Source: Bacteroides sp. M10 (GTDB lineage: Bacteria > Bacteroidota > Bacteroidia > Bacteroidales > Bacteroidaceae). From it: 64,000 bases of DNA. Below are positions 53,855-62,737 of this stretch, in pieces. Where the stretch lies: the NCBI RefSeq assembly GCF_014334015.1, contig NZ_CP060488.1:5104501-5168500 (forward strand), given 5' to 3'. A model generated the notes under the pieces. The model did not search any database. It had not been told where the DNA came from and saw only the letters and a list, made by a program, of their open reading frames with translations. The translations under genes were made by a program, and so were the position numbers. Position 1 is the stretch's first letter; each line of letters starts with the position of its first letter.

Positions 53855-54583
53855 TTACTCTTCGTCAGGCTCCAGATTATCCAGATCAATAATACGCAAT
53901 TCCAATGCACGTACTGCCAACCGGGTAGCATTCACTCCCACCCGTTCACCATTCGGAAAAAGACGTCCGATAAGATCATTCTGCCGTTTCTCCAATGATT
54001 TCACACCAAAAGGCATTCCTTTCAGATTGGCAATCATCTCTTTCGTATAACCCAAAGCCAGATGACGGAGAAAACGTTCATCGTATTCATCAATATCATA
54101 ACTGATGACAGCCTCCCGACGCTTGGCATCATTGGCTACCGATTTTTTGAAACGATCTACAATCTTTTCCAGAATCGGATAGTTAAATACCAATTTCTTT
54201 CCATCCATCACAGCCTGTACATCTGTTTTCGTCAGTAGCTCACCCGTTTTGAGGATGATTCCATCGGCACCGGCATTCAATACGTCCACCCACAACTTTT
54301 CGTTCAGAATCTCACCCGTGAAGATCAATACCCGAACTCCTTTGTAACGTTTGAATATATTCTTGCAAATATCAACGCCAATGGTCGTAGAACCTCCTAG
54401 TCCTAAGTCCAACAATACCAGATCGGGAAGCTGGGCCTCCATCAACGGCCAAAACTCACTTTCCGTCATTGCCGTGCCGATCACTTCTGCATTCGGTATT
54501 TCATGACGGAATATTTCTTCTGTTCCTTTCAACTCCAGTTTTACATCCTCTACAATAATAACTTTAAACTTCTGTTCTTCCAT
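53855..54583 (-). CDS. Response regulator with NarL-like output region
   Basis: 242 aa. Residues 1-125 form a receiver domain (VEDVKLE with acidic pocket E12/D13, phospho-acceptor D59 in VLLDLGLGG, a Thr in FTGE and the late Lys in LKTG). Residues about 165-242 contain a helix-turn-helix-like stretch (ERFLRHLALGYTKEMIANLKGMPFGVKSLEKRQNDL) reminiscent of LuxR/NarL domains, though longer than usual. It lies 34 bp after the giant kinase gene and is its likely partner. The next gene encodes the AbgT transporter, a probable target. Confidence 0.88.
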   Translation of the reverse strand: MEEQKFKVIIVEDVKLELKGTEEIFRHEIPNAEVIGTAMTESEFWPLMEAQLPDLVLLDLGLGGSTTIGVDICKNIFKRYKGVRVLIFTGEILNEKLWVDVLNAGADGIILKTGELLTKTDVQAVMDGKKLVFNYPILEKIVDRFKKSVANDAKRREAVISYDIDEYDERFLRHLALGYTKEMIANLKGMPFGVKSLEKRQNDLIGRLFPNGERVGVNATRLAVRALELRIIDLDNLEPDEE

Positions 54584-54617
54584 GTTCCTTATCTAATAAC
54601 TTTTATGTGTTTTCCTT

Positions 54618-57600
54618 TTATCGGCGCGGAATAGTGAAATAAACCGTAAACCCGCCGCCTTCAGCCGGCTCGGCATTGATACGACATCCCCTGCGCCCCG
54701 CAAATTCGTCGTGGTCGCGGATAATCTGCTTACATACCAGATATTCCGTTCCCCTCAACTCCCCTTTTTCACCGGAAGTCATACGTGCCAGATTCGGATA
54801 AAATAGTTGATTCAACTCTTCCACACTCTTCTCACGTCTCGTATCCGTAAAGAGGAAACGAATATATTCATTATCCTTGCGCGCTTGCAGACGTATCACT
54901 CCATCTTCACGCACAGTCAATGCTTCATCAATCAAATTCTCCAATAGAAAACGCAACTGATTCACGTCTCCTATCACCTTCGCCTCCATCGGCTCTATTT
55001 CCAATTCTATCCTCTCCGGCCGATTCTTCATCAACTTCTTGAAATATTTTCCGGCAGCATCCAAAAGTTCCTGTACCGGAATCACCGTACGCCGGAAAGT
55101 GACCTCCTCCAATTGACGGGAAGCACACGAACTCAAAATCGTAAAGATTCCCTTATAGTATTCAATCAATTCCGTCATAGTCTCCACCGCTTCACGCTCC
55201 TCCGTTTCCGAAAGATTCTGCGCATTCAACCGCCCTACAATCTGTTTGATCTTATTCGGATAATAAATCGTCTCATGTTTAATCGTCGACAGACAGTTGT
55301 CAAGCACCATATTCTGAACATGCAACATGCTGTCTTCCCAGGAAGCCCGGCGTGTTTCTTCGTGTGCCGACTCGATATCCCGGTATTTTGTAGCCAATTT
55401 CACCACTGCGTTAAACACAACAATAGCCACATAACGAGCTACCAGTTCAAAAAGCAGTCGATCCGTCTCCTGTTCCGTTCCTTCTCTGCGCTCCAGATAA
55501 AGCACACCGACACATTGATGCTCGCCCCCTGCTTCCACCATCAGCGGAATTGCCTGAAGATGCTGTTCGGAAAGATATTTCCCGGAACTAAAACACTGCT
55601 CTACCATTTCCGGCATTTCCTGTCCGGGACGAGAAGCATATTCCAGCCGGTGTGTCGTTTCATTATAAACGGCAATTCCCATCCGATCAATCGTCAGTAA
55701 TTCATTAACAGAACCGAATGCTTCATCCACAATCCGCTGCGGAATTTCTTTAAGCGTACTCTCTTCCCGTTGAAGTGCCTCTGCATTTTCCTGTTCCTGC
55801 GGTCTCACCAAAGATGCAGCAAACACCTTCTGGTTAATCTCAAGTACCTGTTCGAGATTCAAACGATTCTGCAAACGTTTTCTCATGTACAGAAAATAAT
55901 ATCCGACCAACGAAACAATCAATAAAACAAAGCATAAAATAATTCCTACCGTCTTATTGGTATTCGAACGCTCCAACTGCCGGCAATATGCTTCGAGAGT
56001 TTGATCCTCTCCCTGCAACTTATACAAATCCGTAAATGCCGAATTATTATAACTATATGCATCCAACTGTTTCAAAGCCAGAAAAGCAACTGACGCCTCA
56101 TTCCTGATATCCAAAATTACATGATAATCCGAATCAAACAGTTCGTTCCACCAACTGATTTCAGCAGGCGTTCCCTCACCTACCAGCTTCATATACCGAT
56201 GTGGGCGATCCGGACGCGCATATTTTTCATAATGCTCATTCAGAAAAAGCATCGCAGAATCTATATATTGCAAAGCCAACTCATAATTTTCATCCACATT
56301 AGCAAAATAGGCAGCATTTGCATAATCCGATGCTACATCCAGCAAATCCTCATACGCAGAATCCGTAACTACTACAATCGAATCGCCATCCTGCAACATG
56401 GGAGGAATCGGATCATGCAGACAAGAAACCATCCCCAACGGAAGCAACAAGCAAAGCAACAATACCCCCATCGCTTTACGCACTCCCGAAGGCAAACGAA
56501 AATAGAAACGGCTTCCCTTCCCCAGCTCACTCTCCACATCAAAGACACATCTCCGGAATAAATCATTCGTTTTCTTATACTTCTCAATGATTCCCTTACA
56601 ATTCATCAATCCGAAACCACTACCTTTGTTTTCTTTCAACACTTCCGGATCGGCTGCATTCTTCATTCCGATCACACGGGAATCATACACCTTCTCACCA
56701 ATGATATGCGCCACATCCTCTTCGGAAATACCTCTTCCGTTATCCTCCACAGAGATCTCGACATAAGCATCCTCCGTAGTACGGGCATACACTTTAATTG
56801 TTCCTCCTTCCGGAGTATATTTACGGGCATTTTCCGCCAGCGTATTAATCATAAACAAAGTTAGTGCCCGGTCGGCCTTCACCATAACCGTAGTCGGTTC
56901 AATTTCCAACTTCTGATTTTTCATTTCAAAAGCACGTCTTCCCTTGCCTAGCAACTCAAACAGTTCATTGAGACTGAAAGTTTCAATATTCAGGCTAAGC
57001 GTTCCTTGCTTCATCTTAATCCAAAGAGCCAGAATATCGTTGTACTCATTAATCGTAGTTACCAGCTCATCAATGTATTGATACTTCTCTTTCTTAATCT
57101 TCGCATTATCAATATACCCCCGCTCCGTCAACTTATGCACCTCGTTCAAGATACGGTCGATATAAGGATTAATACCATTGACAATGGCCAGACAAGCCTT
57201 CTTTATAAGATTCTGACGTTTATTTCCCGCAATATGTTGTTCGTAAACATACCGTTGCTTTTCCAACTGCATCCGCTCGTCACTCAACGCTTCCACCATC
57301 TGCTCATTGTCCGCAGCCCAAACAATATACGGTTCAAGCACATGCACCAATGCTTTTTCATCACGGTTCAACCGATGCAGAGGAACCAGTGCCGCTTTTC
57401 CTTCCTCCGGAATTTCCAGTTGAAGACGTCCTTTCCCAAATAGTTGATCGATACCTTGTTGAATTAATGGAACATTCATCGGAATGGACGAAGTTATATC
57501 CCGGCAAAGAGTCAGAATCCGTTGCAGACGCTCCACGTCTACCTGATTCCTTATTTTAGACCGTTTATTGAAAAACCACCAAAGAATAACCACCAATACA

Positions 57601-58937
57601 AGTCCGACAATAACCAAAGAAAGTACAAGCGTCATTTGTCGTGAATCGGCTTCCAATGAAAGATAGCGGCTCTCCAACTCCTTATCCTGACGGGTATAAT
57701 TTAAAATATCCAAATATATATTCCGGTTGTAATCAGAAGCATACTTCATCCCGAGCCCCGCATACGACACACTCAATTGCTCCCGAATCCTTGAGATCCA
57801 TTCAGGTACCGTTCTCACATCTTCCTGCATGATCCATGGAACCCCGGTATAAGTCGTATCTCCCTCCACAAAAACATGTAGTTTATCCAATGTATCCGCC
57901 GCATGGTGATAATAGAGCATGTGATGTTGATTCACACAATCCAACGCTTTTGCAAGCGTATCCAATGCCTCCGTATAACGTCCGTGCTCATTCATATATT
58001 TACCGATAGACACATACGCACCGGCAATCTGATACAAATCATTGTACTCACGAAATTTTTCAAGCGCACGCTGTGCCATTCGCAAAGGCAAAAGCGAATC
58101 TACAGGAAACCCAAACTGATCCAGCGCATATCCCCTTCTCGTCCGGAAAAGTTCGAAATTATTGGGTGAAACCATCAGATTAGCCAATCCTTGCAGACCA
58201 TTTCCTTCGAAATAAGGATGATTAGTCTGAACAGCCGTCCGCCAGGTAATATAGAGTTGGTCGAACTCACGCATTTTCCGGTCTTCCGGCTTGGTTGCTT
58301 CCACCAACGAAGCCGAACCTTTAATATAATGATAATAAAGCAACTGATTAGTATCTGTCAAAGCTTCATCTTCCGGAATCCGGTTGAGAGATGTGATGGC
58401 CTCCTGCCGTTGCTGCAGATAGTAGTAATAAATAGAAGAAACAATAAAAAATTCGGTGAATGCATAATCCAGGCGTAGCGCCTCGTGACGGTCGGCAAAC
58501 AAATCACTCTCTTCACGAATACGTTTCATGCGCTTGAGCGCACTATTACGATAATCATAAAATTCTTTGTTCATAGCCGTTCGCTGACAGATTTTCATCA
58601 GTCCGATGTCGGCAATCAACAGTTCGAGTTCATTTTTAGTCAGTTTATATACTTCCTTATGCAGCGCTTCCGCCCGGTCAAAGTCCATAGCCATAAAAGC
58701 ACAGAACCCCAGGTTGTTGGATGCTTCCGCTTTCCCCGACTTGTAGAAATTCACCTGCCGATAGGCTTCATTGGCATATTTATAAGAAGAATCCAGGCTT
58801 CGATAACGATAAGCATACGCTTTCCCGTTTAATGAATCAATCAGGCGCACCTCTTTGGTCGGCACCATATCAGTGCACGAAAAAAAAGAGGCAAACAACA
58901 CTATACCTATTATATATAAAGGAAAGCGTGAACTCAT
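54618..58937 (-). CDS. Giant tandem histidine kinase with two complementary degenerate modules
   Basis: 1439 aa. Module 1: lipoprotein-like signal (FFSC, C21), TPR-rich periplasmic region (about 35-400), membrane helix 435-456, helical dimerisation region around 575-640 and an ATPase domain (N-box LAENARKY near 700, DNGRGI 732-737, GSGFGL 772-777). The helix that should hold the phospho-His reads CLAIVNGIN, without His. Module 2: an internal signal-like segment with lipobox GMVSC (C839), periplasmic helices (840-994), membrane helix 996-1018, a GAF-like domain (about 1060-1180), a matching helix with H1221-E1222 and an ATPase fold whose DNGRG and GxGLG boxes are lost. Trans-phosphorylation between modules is inferred. 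Confidence 0.9.
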   Translation of the reverse strand: MSSRFPLYIIGIVLFASFFSCTDMVPTKEVRLIDSLNGKAYAYRYRSLDSSYKYANEAYRQVNFYKSGKAEASNNLGFCAFMAMDFDRAEALHKEVYKLTKNELELLIADIGLMKICQRTAMNKEFYDYRNSALKRMKRIREESDLFADRHEALRLDYAFTEFFIVSSIYYYYLQQRQEAITSLNRIPEDEALTDTNQLLYYHYIKGSASLVEATKPEDRKMREFDQLYITWRTAVQTNHPYFEGNGLQGLANLMVSPNNFELFRTRRGYALDQFGFPVDSLLPLRMAQRALEKFREYNDLYQIAGAYVSIGKYMNEHGRYTEALDTLAKALDCVNQHHMLYYHHAADTLDKLHVFVEGDTTYTGVPWIMQEDVRTVPEWISRIREQLSVSYAGLGMKYASDYNRNIYLDILNYTRQDKELESRYLSLEADSRQMTLVLSLVIVGLVLVVILWWFFNKRSKIRNQVDVERLQRILTLCRDITSSIPMNVPLIQQGIDQLFGKGRLQLEIPEEGKAALVPLHRLNRDEKALVHVLEPYIVWAADNEQMVEALSDERMQLEKQRYVYEQHIAGNKRQNLIKKACLAIVNGINPYIDRILNEVHKLTERGYIDNAKIKKEKYQYIDELVTTINEYNDILALWIKMKQGTLSLNIETFSLNELFELLGKGRRAFEMKNQKLEIEPTTVMVKADRALTLFMINTLAENARKYTPEGGTIKVYARTTEDAYVEISVEDNGRGISEEDVAHIIGEKVYDSRVIGMKNAADPEVLKENKGSGFGLMNCKGIIEKYKKTNDLFRRCVFDVESELGKGSRFYFRLPSGVRKAMGVLLLCLLLPLGMVSCLHDPIPPMLQDGDSIVVVTDSAYEDLLDVASDYANAAYFANVDENYELALQYIDSAMLFLNEHYEKYARPDRPHRYMKLVGEGTPAEISWWNELFDSDYHVILDIRNEASVAFLALKQLDAYSYNNSAFTDLYKLQGEDQTLEAYCRQLERSNTNKTVGIILCFVLLIVSLVGYYFLYMRKRLQNRLNLEQVLEINQKVFAASLVRPQEQENAEALQREESTLKEIPQRIVDEAFGSVNELLTIDRMGIAVYNETTHRLEYASRPGQEMPEMVEQCFSSGKYLSEQHLQAIPLMVEAGGEHQCVGVLYLERREGTEQETDRLLFELVARYVAIVVFNAVVKLATKYRDIESAHEETRRASWEDSMLHVQNMVLDNCLSTIKHETIYYPNKIKQIVGRLNAQNLSETEEREAVETMTELIEYYKGIFTILSSCASRQLEEVTFRRTVIPVQELLDAAGKYFKKLMKNRPERIELEIEPMEAKVIGDVNQLRFLLENLIDEALTVREDGVIRLQARKDNEYIRFLFTDTRREKSVEELNQLFYPNLARMTSGEKGELRGTEYLVCKQIIRDHDEFAGRRGCRINAEPAEGGGFTVYFTIPRR

Positions 58938-58964
58938 TTTTGACTATTAACTGTTTTCAGAAAG

Positions 58965-58972
58965 CAAATCTA
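58965..58972 (-). promoter_or_regulatory. Possible promoter -7 element of the giant kinase gene
   Basis: The minus strand reads TAGATTTG, 27 bp before the ATG at 58937; no -33 TTTG was found. Confidence 0.4.
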
Positions 58973-59046
58973 CAAATATTTCCGATAAGTTGGAGAGAAA
59001 AATATTTTTTATACAATAAGTCCTTCTAAATAATAAGAGAAATTCC

Positions 59047-59054
59047 TACCTTTG
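59047..59054 (+). promoter_or_regulatory. Promoter -7 element of prs
   Basis: TACCTTTG, 36 bp before the ATG at 59091, an exact TAnnTTTG match. Confidence 0.65.
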
Positions 59055-59090
59055 CAGGCAAATTAACAAATAGGTAACATCTATTACAAA

Positions 59091-60029
59091 ATGAGCGAAA
59101 AAGCACCCTTTATGGTATTCTCGGGAACGAACTCGAGATATCTTGCAGAAAAAATCTGCGCAAGCCTGGATTGTCCTCTGGGAAATATGAACATTACCCA
59201 TTTTGCCGATGGCGAATTTGCAGTTTCATATGAGGAGTCAATTCGTGGCGCACACGTATTCCTGGTTCAATCCACTTTCCCTAACTCAGACAACTTAATG
59301 GAACTTCTCCTGATGATCGATGCTGCAAAACGCGCGTCTGCAAAGAGCGTTGTAGCTGTAGTCCCCTATTTCGGATGGGCACGTCAGGATAGAAAAGACA
59401 AACCCCGTGTATCTATCGGCGCTAAGTTGGTAGCCGACCTGCTGTCTGTTGCAGGTATCGACCGCCTGATTACGATGGACTTGCATGCAGACCAGATTCA
59501 GGGATTCTTCAATATCCCGGTAGATCACCTGTACGCATCAGCTGTATTCCTCCCTTACATCCAGTCATTGCAACTGGAAAATCTGGTTATTGCTACACCG
59601 GACGTAGGAGGTTCAAAACGTGCCAGCACTTTCTCCAAATACCTCGGTGTACCATTGGTACTCTGTAACAAATCACGTGAAAAAGCCAATGAAGTAGCAT
59701 CTATGCAAATCATCGGTGACGTAGAAGGTAAAAACGTCGTATTGATCGACGATATCGTTGACACAGCAGGAACAATCACCAAAGCAGCCAACATCATGCT
59801 GGATGCCGGTGCCAAATCTGTACGCGCCATCGCCAGCCACTGCGTAATGTCTGATCCGGCTTCTTTCCGTGTACAAGAGTCTGCCCTAACCGAAATGGTA
59901 TTTACCGACAGCATCCCTTACGCAAAGAAATGCCCGAAAGTAAAACAGTTAAGCATTGCTGATATGTTTGCAGAAACAATCAAACGAGTAATGAATAACG
60001 AATCTATCAGTTCACAATACATCATTTAA
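59091..60029 (+). CDS. prs: Ribose-phosphate pyrophosphokinase
   Basis: 312 aa, normal length. Landmarks are FSGTNSRYLAEKIC, the ADGE metal/ATP loop, VPYFGWARQDRKDKPR (flexible ATP loop), the PRPP signature DLHADQIQGFF and the PRPP-binding loop LIDDIVDTAGTITKAA. It makes PRPP from ribose 5-phosphate and ATP for purine, pyrimidine, His, Trp and NAD synthesis. It is a single gene with its own promoter and terminator, convergent with the MORN gene. Confidence 0.98.
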   Translation: MSEKAPFMVFSGTNSRYLAEKICASLDCPLGNMNITHFADGEFAVSYEESIRGAHVFLVQSTFPNSDNLMELLLMIDAAKRASAKSVVAVVPYFGWARQDRKDKPRVSIGAKLVADLLSVAGIDRLITMDLHADQIQGFFNIPVDHLYASAVFLPYIQSLQLENLVIATPDVGGSKRASTFSKYLGVPLVLCNKSREKANEVASMQIIGDVEGKNVVLIDDIVDTAGTITKAANIMLDAGAKSVRAIASHCVMSDPASFRVQESALTEMVFTDSIPYAKKCPKVKQLSIADMFAETIKRVMNNESISSQYII

Positions 60030-60199
60030 TAGATGATAGGTGACAAATGATAATTGATAGTTGAAGTTACTTTCAACAGGAAATTATAAAATGGATAATG
60101 ACCGCTTTTGGTTATTATCCATTTTTCTTTGTACCATAAAAAAGAGGCCACGCAATGCGCAGCCCACTATCATTTATCATCTATCACCTATCATCTATT
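60028..60199. repeat. Long inverted repeat enclosing the prs terminator
   Basis: Arms 60028-60060 and 60167-60199 match at 30 of 33 positions and consist of short TGATAG/TGATAA-like units. The prs stop codon (60027-60029) and the MORN-gene stop (60195-60197) both lie at the outer ends of the arms, so the repeat fills the spacer. Confidence 0.75.
60088..60126 (+). terminator. Terminator of prs
   Basis: AAAATGGATAATGACC (60088-60103) pairs with GGTTATTATCCATTTT (60110-60125), with one mismatch, and is followed by TCTTT. Confidence 0.85.
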
Positions 60200-61364
60200 G
60201 AAGTCTTCCGAATTTATAGGTTCCTTTTTTAATCACCTTTCCATCTTTATCTGTTTCTACAAAAGGACCATTTTTCTTTCCTTGTTTGAAAAATCCGTCA
60301 AAGCGATTACCATCTTTATCAATTTGTACGCCCTGTCCATCTTCCAATCCGTCAACAAAGCCACCTTTATATTGCATTCCAGCAACGGTTTTTAGAGTAC
60401 CCTGTCCATTGGGACGGTTGTCTTTCCAATCACCGTCATAAACATCGCCATTGCTCCATTTATAGACTCCTCTGCCATCACGTTTATTGTTTTTCCAGCT
60501 TCCTTCGTACACAGCACCATTCGCCCAGGTAAAAGTACCTTTTCCGTCTTGCATGCCATTTTTGAAATTACCTACATACTTGTCGCCGTTAGCATGATAA
60601 TAAACTCCTTCACCGGTGCGTTCACCTAAGAGATAAGAACCTTCATAACGATCGCCCGTGTGAAAGTAGTAAGTACCTCTTCCGTGTTGAATATCATCCG
60701 CCCAGTCACCATCGTATTTATCTCCATTGGTATATTCAAATACCCCTTTTCCGTGACGGACATCATCTTTCCAATCTCCTTCATACTTACAGCCATCGTC
60801 CCAGTTCATGATACCTTTGCCGTTCTTCTTATCATTTTTCCAGTGACCGGTATATTTGGCTCCATTCGCCCAAGTGTATGTACCTTCGCCTTCACGCTTA
60901 TCATTCACCCATTTACCTACATACAAATCCCCGTTATGATAATACATTGTTCCTTCACCATGCTGATAATCCTGATACCACATACCGTCGTAACGGTTAT
61001 TATTCATAAAATAATAGATACCTTTTCCGTGCTGCTGGTCCTGAAACCACTGTCCTTCGTATTTTTCTCCATCGGGAAACATATAAATTCCATATCCTTC
61101 ACGTTTCCCCTTCACATATTCTCCTTCAAAGACATCACCGTTTTTAAAGACTGTTTTTCCTTTTCCATTCGGTTTTCGTCCTTTCATTTCTCCCGTATAA
61201 ACACTGCCATCCTTAAAAGTATAGTTGCCAATCTTTATTTCAGTGGAGAATGTATCTTTAATTTTTCCGAAAAATCCGCCTTTTTTTCCTTCATTTTCTT
61301 GTGCCATCACTCCCTCTTGTGCAAGAAGAGCCAGCAAAAGTGTAGTATATAGATATTTCCTCAT
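60195..61364 (-). CDS. Exported MORN-repeat protein
   Basis: 389 aa with a signal peptide (to about 22, VMAQ). From about residue 46 to the end it consists of about 14 tandem 23-residue MORN units of the form YxGxWkxdkrhGkGxyxxxnGd, for example YEGQWFQDQQHGKG and YKGGFVDGLEDGQG. MORN repeats form an elongated beta-sheet and often bind membranes or proteins; in bacteria the role is mostly unknown. The strong repeat periodicity makes unit gain or loss by recombination likely. Position and strand show no operon partner. Confidence 0.92.
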   Translation of the reverse strand: MRKYLYTTLLLALLAQEGVMAQENEGKKGGFFGKIKDTFSTEIKIGNYTFKDGSVYTGEMKGRKPNGKGKTVFKNGDVFEGEYVKGKREGYGIYMFPDGEKYEGQWFQDQQHGKGIYYFMNNNRYDGMWYQDYQHGEGTMYYHNGDLYVGKWVNDKREGEGTYTWANGAKYTGHWKNDKKNGKGIMNWDDGCKYEGDWKDDVRHGKGVFEYTNGDKYDGDWADDIQHGRGTYYFHTGDRYEGSYLLGERTGEGVYYHANGDKYVGNFKNGMQDGKGTFTWANGAVYEGSWKNNKRDGRGVYKWSNGDVYDGDWKDNRPNGQGTLKTVAGMQYKGGFVDGLEDGQGVQIDKDGNRFDGFFKQGKKNGPFVETDKDGKVIKKGTYKFGRLQ

Positions 61365-61449
61365 TGGTTTTAGTCGTTACTCATTTTAGAATTACAATTT
61401 GGACAAAGATACAATTTCTATCCCAAACAGCCCACTTTCGGAAAGCAAA

Positions 61450-62733
61450 TTATGACAACTTTTTACCTGCAATGACCTCTTTTAATGTCTCTTTGCACAA
61501 ATAGCGCTGTGCCAAATCTTGTATTTCCATCGGAGTAACCTCATTCACAGCCAGCAGAGAACGTGAAAAGTAGTCATCATCCAGACCGGAAGTAGCAATG
61601 AAGATCCACGCATCCGAAAGTGAGAAAGGCGACTCATAACTACGGCACATTTCTCCCAACATATAGTTGCGTACAATAGTCAATTCTTCGGCTGACACAG
61701 GTTCCTGATGCAGGCGGTCTATTTCATGATACACTTCCTGTATCAACGGTTCCACATATTCATTATCCGTTTCTGTCGAGATAGCCAATAGTCCGCTATC
61801 CGGATAAAACATGATTCCTGCTGAAATACCATAAGTATATCCCTTCTCTTCACGAATATTAGACATCAGCCGACTACCGAAATAACCTCCGAATAAAGTC
61901 ATCAATACCCGAAGTTTCAAATAATCAGGATGATTACGAGTAATAGTCGTATATCCCATCTTCACAGCACTCTGCATGGCATCTTCACGCTCTGTAAAAA
62001 TTCTCTTTCCGGGAACAGCACTAAAAGGAAAACTTAATCTCGACACCTGCTGCTGATGCTGGCCGAAAGAAGTGCCGAATGTATCTGTCACCCGGCTGAT
62101 AATATCCTCCGTCACCTTACCGGACAAAAAAATAGAGCAATTACCCGAATGATAATACCGTTCATAAAATTCACGGAGCACTTCCGGAGTGATGGCATGA
62201 TAATCTTCCTCCACCACTATTTTACCACATGGATGCTGTTCGCCGTAAAGCGACTGCAACAGACTGCGGTGTGCCAAAAAATCAACTTTGGAAGCATTGA
62301 CCTGGTATTGTTGGATATTGGTATCGAGAATGGTATGCAATTCCTTCTCCGGGAAAAGCGGTTCTTTAATCATGGATTCCACCACCTCCAATGTTTTCGC
62401 CAAATACTTATTCAACGAATAAACAGTGATATATGCATATTCCGACGAGCTGGACAATTCGAGCCATGAGCCGTAGTAATCCAGTTTTTCGGCAATGGTG
62501 GCAGCCGTATATTTTTTCGTGCCTTCGCGCAGCATCCGGTTCGTAAACAGAGCTTGCAGTTTCTGCGATTGCTGCCAGCGTCCCCCGGCAAAAAGCACAT
62601 CTATGCGTACTACTTCCTGTTCACCCGCATTAATAACAGTCAACGGAATACCGTTTGGCAACGTCATTCGAACGGGAGGAAGTATACGAAAATTTTTCAG
62701 GGTTTGTATTTCAGGTTGTATCGTACGATCCAT
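61450..62733 (-). CDS. M16-family peptidase homologue lacking the HxxEH zinc motif
   Basis: 427 aa with the two-domain M16 layout: N-terminal TLPNGIPLTVINAG...VRIDVLFAGGRW and C-terminal GGYFGSRLMSNIREEKGYTYGISAG, which holds the Arg/Tyr substrate-binding motif (R...YTYG). At the place of HFLEH the sequence reads QQSQKLQALFTNRML, so no zinc can be bound there. It is thus the non-catalytic type of M16 subunit, which in other bacteria pairs with an active M16 partner. No active partner is in the window. It is 4 bp from the next gene (kdsB), suggesting co-transcription. Confidence 0.9.
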   Translation of the reverse strand: MDRTIQPEIQTLKNFRILPPVRMTLPNGIPLTVINAGEQEVVRIDVLFAGGRWQQSQKLQALFTNRMLREGTKKYTAATIAEKLDYYGSWLELSSSSEYAYITVYSLNKYLAKTLEVVESMIKEPLFPEKELHTILDTNIQQYQVNASKVDFLAHRSLLQSLYGEQHPCGKIVVEEDYHAITPEVLREFYERYYHSGNCSIFLSGKVTEDIISRVTDTFGTSFGQHQQQVSRLSFPFSAVPGKRIFTEREDAMQSAVKMGYTTITRNHPDYLKLRVLMTLFGGYFGSRLMSNIREEKGYTYGISAGIMFYPDSGLLAISTETDNEYVEPLIQEVYHEIDRLHQEPVSAEELTIVRNYMLGEMCRSYESPFSLSDAWIFIATSGLDDDYFSRSLLAVNEVTPMEIQDLAQRYLCKETLKEVIAGKKLS

Positions 62734-62737
62734 AAGA

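Noticed and set aside
60660..61352. 230-codon open frame opposite the MORN gene
   Set aside because: Repeat-derived shadow; its composition mirrors the MORN units.
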